A stretch of 64,000 nucleotides of DNA. It comes from JAHDDY01 sp964549375. GTDB lineage: Bacteria; Pseudomonadota; Alphaproteobacteria; Rhodobacterales; Rhodobacteraceae. The translations under genes and the position numbers were made by a program. The stretch spans positions 14,620 through 78,619 of the forward strand of contig CAZJWF010000004.1 in assembly GCA_964549375.1 (NCBI GenBank), written 5' to 3'. Shown in pieces: positions 58,124-64,000 of this stretch; within the stretch, counting starts at the first letter, position 1; the number at the start of each line of letters is the position of its first letter. A model generated the notes under the pieces. It was not told where the DNA came from. It did not search any database and saw only the letters and a list, made by a program, of their open reading frames with translations.

Positions 58124-59654
58124 TTACTCCGCAGCCATCTTCGCATTGTTATTTGCTGAAAAGTACCGCGTTATGGCCCCGTCGCCAACTGGCCTTGGCG
58201 ACGTTGGACGAACTGAGTCCGACAAACCCTCAGATTTCTTTATCAAATCAAGGGGTCCATCCCAATCAAAGTTCCAATATACTGCTTGAATCTGCGCAAA
58301 TTTCGGCGATTGTGCAAACATTTGGAATGTCAGCCGATGTCCACCATAGTCGGATGAGATGAGGTCGCGGGCGAATGCGGGCAGTTTACGGCGATCCTCA
58401 GCGGCTCATTCATCGTTGAGCGTATAGCATTTATCGAGCCAAGGCTTCGTCTCTTCATGCTCAAAAGCCGCAACGTCCGGCGTCACGCAGAGTCGCCTGC
58501 TGCATAAGTCTCTCGCGGTGTTTATTGCCTCGTAAAGTTTCGAACAGGCCGTGACCCGTCCGACCATCAAGAGGGGCTGGTTTGGCATCATCAACCCGCT
58601 GGGCGACCGCTCACCCAATGTGATCGAGGCCGTGAGATGGGCGTTGATGCTCTCGCGATAGATGGCAAGCTCGGCGAGTTTTTCCTGCACGGCTGGTTGC
58701 TTGTCCAGACCCGTTTGGCGCGCATTGAACAAGGCCGCGCCGATCAATATATCCGCGACCTTGAGGTTCCGTTGAACAAAGGCGAGGGCGGAATAGCGGT
58801 TTAGCGTTGCCCGAATAAACGTCGCCGCTTTGGTATGGCGATAAAACGGTACGTTTTCTCAGGGGATCGGCACATTGTTGAAAATGACGAGTGTGTCGAT
58901 CTCATCGAAACGATTGGAGAGTGGATAGTCGCGTTCATCGGAACGTGGGCACTGGCCTTGGACGGCACCAAATCCACTGCAGCAGATAAATTTCAGATTG
59001 GGCGAGCCAAGGTCACAGATGAATTCCACCGCGTAATCGGAAAGGGCTTCATTACCCCAATTTGCGATCGTAGGCTTGGTTGACATAGGCAGCTGCGGTT
59101 TCAAACTTTGCGCCGCGCACAACGGTCCCAGCATCGGTTTCCTTGACGACATCAAGCGGCATGTCGAAATCTTGGTCGAGTGGTGCTTTTGACCTGTCGC
59201 CTTTGGGGTCGGTATTGGCGGAAACGTGGAAAGGGTCGTCCTTTAGAACTTTGAAAATATGGTTCTCGATATTTTTGGTTCAGACCGGATCAATCTCCGA
59301 AAGGATATTCTGTCCTTCAAAGAGCAATCGCATCTCGCCGACGGTCTCGTCGCCGATACGTGTTACCACGCCACCGATGTCTTCGAGGACGGTATCCGTT
59401 GCGCGTCGCTTGGCCCACCAATCCTCTTTCGTATAGGGCAGGACGTTGCCAATGGCGTTGACCTCGTCGCCGTCGCGAACGGTCATGACATCACGAGTCG
59501 CGGTATCGTGCGCCATATCGTAGGCCCGCGCCCGAATATCGACGAGCGGTTTGAACGCGGCGTGAGTGGTCACGTCTTTCACGCGCTCACCATTGATATG
59601 GACTTCGCGGCCATCGCGGATCGAGGCGTGGTACTGCTCACCGGTGTGGACCAT
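58124..59654 (-). pseudogene. Broken 4-hydroxyphenylacetate 3-hydroxylase (HpaB)-type flavin monooxygenase gene
   Basis: From ATG 59654 (MVHTGEQYHASIRDGREV) to the stop at 58124 the sequence matches HpaB-type hydroxylases over their whole length. Recognisable blocks include NGERVKDVTTHAAF, NTDPKGDRSKAP, KPTIANWGNEALSDYA, RYSALAFVQRNLKVADI and PWLDKCYTLNDE. It is broken by three in-frame TGA codons (59280-59282, 58859-58861, 58406-58408) and one frameshift near 59075. All three TGAs sit where the family has Trp (TGG). RBS and start are intact. Confidence 0.92.
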
Positions 59655-59854
59655 GATGTTCTCCCTTTGCAGATTAAGACTGTGCGGGAGACCGCCGAGT
59701 AGATAAAATAATTTTTTCCTGTCGAAGAATTTTCCACTTTGTTCTTTTCGAAAATGCAAAGCCCGCAACGATCGTTCAGAGGCTTGCTCGTTGCTCTGTA
59801 CAGGATAGGATACAGAGCGGGCGTATTTTGCGCCGGACATGAAGGGAATATGAC
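59655..59854. promoter_or_regulatory. Divergent spacer hpaB pseudogene/aminotransferase
   Basis: A 200-base spacer holding the start of the broken hpaB-type gene on the left and the class IV aminotransferase on the right. It contains the inverted repeat at 59793-59818 listed separately. The TTTTTTCC and AT-rich part at about 59700-59720 may hold a promoter. Confidence 0.4.
59793..59818. promoter_or_regulatory. Perfect inverted repeat GCTCTGTA-N10-TACAGAGC
   Basis: GCTCTGTA (59793-59800) and TACAGAGC (59811-59818) flank a 10-base centre that includes a GGATA direct repeat. Its location between divergent genes and upstream of the aminotransferase GTG suggests a regulator operator. No regulator gene is next to it. 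Confidence 0.6.
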
Positions 59855-60787
59855 GTGGGTTACGGCGCACATGCTTATCAGGATGATCCTAGAAATGCGG
59901 ACATTCTCATCTCAGTAAACGGCAACCTTATGCCGCGTGCCGAGGCGACGGTGTCCGTTTTCGACTCTGGCTTTGTGCTGGGTGACGGGGTTTGGGAGGG
60001 GCTTCGTTTGCACGAAGGCGGTATTCCGTTCCTGCGCGCGCATCTCACCCGGCTCTATGAAGGTGCGCGGACCCTTGATTTCGAGATGGACGTCATGCCG
60101 GAGCAATTGGTTGAACAGTTATTTGCCTGCATTGACGCGAACGGAATGACGGACGGGGTGCATATCCGGCTTATGGTGTCACGGGGCGTTAAGGCGACCC
60201 CGTATCAAGACCCGCGTGTGACAATCACACCGCCGACCATCGTCATCATCCCGGAATATAAGACGGCGACCGTCGATGATCGCGGTATTACCTTGTTTAC
60301 TTCCGCATTTCGCCGTACCGGACCGGATCAGCAAGATCAAAAGCTGAATTCTCACTCCAAACTAAATTGTATCCAAGCGTGTATTCAGGCGGCTAAGGCG
60401 GGTGCAGACGAGGCGTTGATGCTCGATCCGCAGGGATTTGTAGCGACCTGCAATTCGACTCACTTTTTCATCGTGCGGCGAGGCGAGGTGTGGACATCAA
60501 GCGGAGATTATTGTCTCGGTGGGATCACACGTGGCAATATCATTCGCTTGTGCGAGCAAGAGGGCATCCCAGTCCGGCAGAAGAATTTTTCGCTGACCGA
60601 TGTTTACGGGTCTGATGAGGCGTTCGTGACGGGGACTTTCGCGGGTGTGTCGCCCGTGCGGGAAGTGGATGGCCGCGTCTTGGGTGATCCGTTAGGTAGT
60701 GTTGCTTCAGTGCCCGGACCGATGGTTCAACGCCTGCGGGTTGCTTATCGACATATGATCGCCCGTGAGACCACACGTGTATTGTGA
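59855..60787 (+). CDS. Class IV aminotransferase (D-amino acid/branched-chain type)
   Basis: The 310-residue PLP enzyme starts with GTG at 59855 after GAAGGGA. The PLP lysine lies in LNSHSKLNCIQAC; VSVFDSGFVLGDGVWEGLRL at the N-terminus and the C-terminal FVTGTFAGVSPV match class IV aminotransferases. It could be a D-amino acid, branched-chain or aminodeoxychorismate-type enzyme; the branch is not settled. It is divergent from the hpaB pseudogene. Confidence 0.88.
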   Translation: MGYGAHAYQDDPRNADILISVNGNLMPRAEATVSVFDSGFVLGDGVWEGLRLHEGGIPFLRAHLTRLYEGARTLDFEMDVMPEQLVEQLFACIDANGMTDGVHIRLMVSRGVKATPYQDPRVTITPPTIVIIPEYKTATVDDRGITLFTSAFRRTGPDQQDQKLNSHSKLNCIQACIQAAKAGADEALMLDPQGFVATCNSTHFFIVRRGEVWTSSGDYCLGGITRGNIIRLCEQEGIPVRQKNFSLTDVYGSDEAFVTGTFAGVSPVREVDGRVLGDPLGSVASVPGPMVQRLRVAYRHMIARETTRVL

Positions 60788-61027
60788 GAAGACGGCAATA
60801 AATTATTGATAATTAATTAAAATTTTTCATCGATTTTGATGGACTGTCCTATTTATGGACATCTTTTTGCAGGATTTGAGTGAACTGTTAACGATGAAAT
60901 GGTGTTTTCGTATTGAAAAAAAGGACTTCTGGCCGAAACTTTATGTTTGTCTTCATCTTTGTTAACCTTCTCTTAGGTTTCTCTCTGCCACATACGGAGT
61001 ATGACAAAAGCGCAGAAAGGCCCCTCA
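60788..61027. other. AT-rich spacer between aminotransferase and lipoprotein
   Basis: A 240-base AT-rich spacer. TGTCC (60845-60849) and GGACA (60857-60861) with TCTTTTT after form a weak candidate terminator for the aminotransferase. The rest is probably the promoter of the LysM lipoprotein. No gene seen. Confidence 0.4.
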
Positions 61028-62968
61028 ATGTCGCGTTCACACTCTTTATTTTCAGCGTCCGGCTCCGTCAGCGCACTTGCGATGGTGACTTTTTTAAGCG
61101 CCTGCTCTCAGCCTGCTTCTCACGCCACGGTGGATTTGAGCAGCAGTAATTCGGGAAACTTTCAGACGGCACAGGGTTTTAGCCCAGTTACTGGACAGCC
61201 CGTCTATAATCCGACATCTGGTTTTGGCCCTCAACCTCTGCCGCAGCTCGGTCAGTATCAACCAAATTCTCAATTTGCCGCTTTGAACGTTCCCGGAAAT
61301 CAGGTGGCCTCGCTGGGGAATGATACTTTTGGTATTCTCGACCAATTGCCGCAACAGAGCAGGCAGCAGTTTTCGTCACCTGTGCAATCAGCGCCAAATG
61401 CCCGCCCGCAGCAATTGCTTTCAACACCACAATTCCAGCGCGAAGCCCAAAGCGTTAATCGAGCTTTTGAAGAAAGCGCGCGCTTGGCGGTTGCCGCGCC
61501 ATTTTCGCCTGCTCCGCCACCGGCTCCTCGCGCTCCTTTCGCGGAAGCTGAGTCGCTTGCTGATTTAGCACCGTTTGAACGTGAGGGCGGTAGCAGTGAC
61601 CTGGTTATTGAACCGGTTGAAACTGGCTCTGCGGTGCGAAATTCTGGCAGGACAAGTAGTGATGATGCTCGACGCTCAGTGATCGATGAAGAGGCGCTGG
61701 CACCGATTGCGCGGCGGACGAACCGTGATCTGGAAACGATCGGCGATGACTACGCGACTGTTCGTGATCTTCGCGCCGCGCCGCAAGCAGAACGTCGCGA
61801 ATCCGCTGTGCCAAGAAGACCGAGCTCCCAACCTTGGCTCGCCCCGCAGTTCGGCAGCCAGGAACAAGCGCTCGCGCCTCGTCGTCCCGTTGCACCGCGT
61901 CAGCAAGAACAAGTACAGAGGGCGCCGGCAGAACGCACAGGTCCAGATAGTGACTTCACTGACGCCGCCCGCGATTTGTTGCCAGAACGCCCACGGGAAC
62001 AAACACGTCTTCGGTCGCCATCTCCAGTAACGCCTGCACCATCTGCAACTCCGCCTGCGCCGCGCAGCTTTGGCGATGGTTTGAAAGTCCCGACGGCATC
62101 CAACAAATATCCCCGTCCTTTCCAGTTGCTCCGTCCTGGTATCTGGCCAGAGCTGCAAAATCCGGGTGTTGGTCTGGTTCAGGCACCGGCTCCGACGCCG
62201 CTGCCACAGTTTGCTGCCTTCGCGCCGCCCATCGTTGAACCTTCTGGCGAAGCGATTCAGAGCGCCAGCGAACGCGATGCCAGCTCTTACACGATCAAGG
62301 GTGGCGATAACTTGCTAACGATTGCCAACTCGCTTGGTACCACGCCGCAAGCTTTGGCGGCTGCGAATGGACTGGATCTTGAGGCTGAGATCTTCATCGG
62401 CCAAATCCTGAATGTCCCGCGCCGTCCTGCGACAATTGCGACGGCTCCTGCAGTTGAGGTTCTCGATGCTCCAAACCCGTCTTTTATTGGAGGACCATCG
62501 GTCCAAACGATTGACGTAGCGGCAGCAAACAAAGCGCGAGGGCACCAACCGATCCAGCGCGCCTCAACGCAGAGGTATCGCGTCACGACACTGGGTGAGC
62601 CTGCGCCCGCACCGGCTGAAACAGCCAGCGCGAACAACAGTTTTGACTGGCCGGTGCATGGCAACGTTTATCGGCTTGCTTCCGGTCAGGTCGAGATCGA
62701 CACGCAAGGGAATGCGCCGGTTGCTGCCTCGGCGGCTGGCCGTGTTGTCCACGTCGAACGGGGGCCGATGGGTGTCTTGGTCGTGATCGAGCATGACAAT
62801 GGCTGGCGTAGCCTTACGGTTGGTCTCGATTATTCAGCAGTTCGTCCCGGCGATGTCGTTACACAAGGCAAGACTATCGGCAAATCAAGCCGTGATCATC
62901 GCGTGCGATTTGAGCTGAGAGATGCCAATACGGGTCGGGCAGATACGCTGGCTCACTTGCGCGGCTAA
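61028..62968 (+). CDS. LysM/LytM-domain lipoprotein (NlpD-like, degenerate M23)
   Basis: ATG at 61028 follows AGAAAGG; the 646-residue protein has a lipoprotein signal with LSAC and Cys26. A long proline/alanine/glutamine-rich disordered region (residues about 30-410) follows, then a LysM unit (SYTIKGGDNLLTIANSLGTTPQALAAANGL, about 419-463). The C-terminal M23/LytM-like domain (FDWPVHGNVY to HLRG, about 538-646) lacks the zinc-ligand His and HxH signature. It probably recruits or activates amidases at the septum instead of cutting peptidoglycan. Confidence 0.85.
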   Translation: MSRSHSLFSASGSVSALAMVTFLSACSQPASHATVDLSSSNSGNFQTAQGFSPVTGQPVYNPTSGFGPQPLPQLGQYQPNSQFAALNVPGNQVASLGNDTFGILDQLPQQSRQQFSSPVQSAPNARPQQLLSTPQFQREAQSVNRAFEESARLAVAAPFSPAPPPAPRAPFAEAESLADLAPFEREGGSSDLVIEPVETGSAVRNSGRTSSDDARRSVIDEEALAPIARRTNRDLETIGDDYATVRDLRAAPQAERRESAVPRRPSSQPWLAPQFGSQEQALAPRRPVAPRQQEQVQRAPAERTGPDSDFTDAARDLLPERPREQTRLRSPSPVTPAPSATPPAPRSFGDGLKVPTASNKYPRPFQLLRPGIWPELQNPGVGLVQAPAPTPLPQFAAFAPPIVEPSGEAIQSASERDASSYTIKGGDNLLTIANSLGTTPQALAAANGLDLEAEIFIGQILNVPRRPATIATAPAVEVLDAPNPSFIGGPSVQTIDVAAANKARGHQPIQRASTQRYRVTTLGEPAPAPAETASANNSFDWPVHGNVYRLASGQVEIDTQGNAPVAASAAGRVVHVERGPMGVLVVIEHDNGWRSLTVGLDYSAVRPGDVVTQGKTIGKSSRDHRVRFELRDANTGRADTLAHLRG

Positions 62969-62988
62969 CCTTTCGGAAACGCATAATC

Positions 62989-63012
62989 AAAGGGGCCGAT
63001 TGGCCCCTTTTT
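62989..63012. terminator. Bidirectional terminator between lipoprotein and DUF815 genes
   Basis: AAAGGGGCC (62989-62997), loop GATT, GGCCCCTTT (63002-63010), TT and C following: a nine-base-pair stem. It lies between convergent genes (stop 62968 on plus, stop 63028 on minus). Confidence 0.8.
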
Positions 63013-63027
63013 CCTTTGAGTGCCGCG

Positions 63028-63885
63028 TTATTTGAGCGGTACGCCTTTGCGTCCAGCCAAATCTTGCACGTATTGCCAAGCGACACGGCCCGAAACAGAG
63101 CCGCGCGTTTGTCGCCATTCAATCGCTTCAGCCCTCAAATCTTCGTCGCTGATCTCGATCTGATAGGCATCGCAGTACCCTCGGATCATCTCTAGGTATT
63201 GCGCTTGATCGCAGGCGTGGAAACCTAACCACAGGCCGAAACGATCAGAGAGCGATACTTTTTCCTCTGTCGCTTCTGAAGGGTTGATGGACGTCTGGCG
63301 CTCGTTTTCGATCATATCGCGAGGCATGAGATGTCGGCGGTTCGAAGTGGCGTAGAAAAGGGCGTTCTCAGGTCGTCCTTCAATGCCGCCATCCAGTGCA
63401 GCTTTCAACGACTTATAATGCGCGTCGTCTTTGTCGAAGCTAAGGTCATCGCAGAACAATAAAAAGCGCCGATCAGCATTTTCCCGAACGGTTGTTAGTA
63501 GGCGACCCATCGTTGGAATGTCGTCGCGGAGGACTTCAACGAGCAACAGTCGATCTGGTCCCTCGTTGATCTTTGCATGGGCTGCCTTAACCAGCGAAGA
63601 TTTGCCCATCCCGCGCGACCCCCACAGCAAGGCGTTGTTTGCGGGAAATCCCTTGGCAAAGCGTTCGGTGTTTTCGAGCAGAGTGGTGCGGGCTCGTTCG
63701 ATCCCGTGCAACAAGCCGATATCTACGCGGTTGACGTTCGGAACTGGCGTCAGGGTGTCGTGCGCGGCGAGCGCGCCGGGGTGCCAGACAAAAGCATCCG
63801 CGGCACCGAAGTCGGGGGCGGGCGCAGGCGGTGGGCTAATCCGTTCCAACGCATCAGCGATACGTTCCATCGGGTTGTCGATCAC
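63028..63885 (-). CDS. DUF815 P-loop ATPase
   Basis: GTG at 63885 is chosen since it overlaps the stop of the upstream gene as GTGA; the frame extends to 63906 (TTG) but adds only seven residues. The 285-residue protein has a Walker A GSRGMGKSS (about residue 88) and Walker B FLLFCDDLSF, then SNRRHL and SLSDRFGLWLGFH as in AAA-like DUF815 proteins. It is cytoplasmic; the function is unknown. Co-translated with the acidic-tailed upstream gene. Confidence 0.9.
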   Translation of the reverse strand: MIDNPMERIADALERISPPPAPAPDFGAADAFVWHPGALAAHDTLTPVPNVNRVDIGLLHGIERARTTLLENTERFAKGFPANNALLWGSRGMGKSSLVKAAHAKINEGPDRLLLVEVLRDDIPTMGRLLTTVRENADRRFLLFCDDLSFDKDDAHYKSLKAALDGGIEGRPENALFYATSNRRHLMPRDMIENERQTSINPSEATEEKVSLSDRFGLWLGFHACDQAQYLEMIRGYCDAYQIEISDEDLRAEAIEWRQTRGSVSGRVAWQYVQDLAGRKGVPLK

Positions 63886-64000
63886 AGCGCGTCGTCCTCG
63901 TCCCAATCGTCGTCTTCATCGTCAAGGCCGAGGTCTTTGCGCCGCTGCGCTTCTTTTTTCTCGAACATGCGGACGAGATGGATTGATACTTCGTAGAGGA
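63882..64000 (-). CDS. C-terminal end of an acidic-tailed hypothetical protein (partial)
   Basis: Reading from the right edge the last 38 codons give LYEVSIHLVRMFEKKEAQRR, KDLG, then an acidic tail LDDEDDDWDEDDAL. The TGA at 63884-63882 overlaps the start of the DUF815 gene. The start lies outside the window. The family is not recognised. Confidence 0.75.
   Translation of the reverse strand, partial: LYEVSIHLVRMFEKKEAQRRKDLGLDDEDDDWDEDDAL

Noticed and set aside
58124..59654. UGA decoded as tryptophan in this organism
   Set aside because: Three TGAs at Trp positions in one gene looked like recoding, but many other genes end in TGA at the expected place, and a frameshift and a nonfunctional neighbour point to decay.
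1..64000. CRISPR arrays, tRNA or rRNA genes, IS elements or prophage
   Set aside because: No repeat-spacer pattern, clover-leaf type sequence, transposase or phage gene was found on reading both strands; a tRNA missed by eye cannot be ruled out without a scan.

Overview
The window looks like a chromosomal segment of a marine or soil alphaproteobacterium of the Rhodobacteraceae (Roseobacter) type. The call rests on gene content rather than on any search. It carries a tripartite tricarboxylate transporter, a GTA-free housekeeping backbone (parC, sdhB, glyA, ugd), a vitamin B12 block with CbiD and CobK, coenzyme-B12-dependent methylmalonyl-CoA mutase, DUF1491 and DUF815 proteins, a VPxPx-type C-terminal sorting signal and many ATGA/GTGA start-stop overlaps. 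No rRNA, tRNA, insertion sequence, prophage or CRISPR array was seen.

Layout. 1-1520: a small molybdopterin-domain protein coupled to a histidine kinase that runs off the left edge. 1722-7600: an exopolysaccharide cluster with a fused WecG/TagA-sugar phosphotransferase, a Wzx-like flippase, two GT2 and one GT4 glycosyltransferase; the spacers around the fusion gene hold a repeated GCRAA-N2-GCRAA motif. 7613-15071: the Anbu (ancestral proteasome-like) gene set: large transglutaminase/DUF2126 protein, circularly permuted ATP-grasp, alpha-E protein and Anbu peptidase, followed 12 bases later by a glutaminase. 15147-18219: HutF, guanine deaminase and a decayed urate hydroxylase tail. 18404-28809: an oxalate module with GntR regulator and a candidate operator, oxalyl-CoA decarboxylase, a small unknown protein, formyl-CoA transferase, a stand-alone 10-formyl-THF hydrolase-type protein, a universal stress protein, TctCBA, and a convergent PanE-like reductase that could be oxalyl-CoA reductase.

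29026-33071: cobB-cobA and, divergently, cbiD-cobK. 33246-49743: mostly housekeeping and conserved genes, namely ugd, methylmalonyl-CoA mutase, OsmC, a DMT exporter, an HTTM/gamma-carboxylase-like membrane protein, DUF1491, a VPAPG-CTERM protein, parC, a GFA protein, an sdhB separated from sdhCDA and preceded by a 16-codon overlapping ORF, YghU and glyA. 49895-51364: a PilZ domain fused to a methyltransferase. 51910-60787: a catabolic stretch with LLM flavin oxidoreductase, GST, alpha/beta hydrolase, enolase-superfamily enzyme, phosphoglycolate-type phosphatase, Rieske oxygenase and class IV aminotransferase. Two genes flanking the Rieske gene, ridA and an hpaB-type hydroxylase, are broken. 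61028-64000: a LysM/degenerate LytM lipoprotein, a DUF815 ATPase and the end of an acidic-tailed protein.

The most interesting parts are the oxalate module, with its unusual transporter and C1-handling enzyme, and the Anbu-amidoligase-glutaminase operon. The decayed hpaB/ridA/puuD genes show recent loss of catabolic functions. All family assignments are by recognising sequence from memory; no alignment was run.
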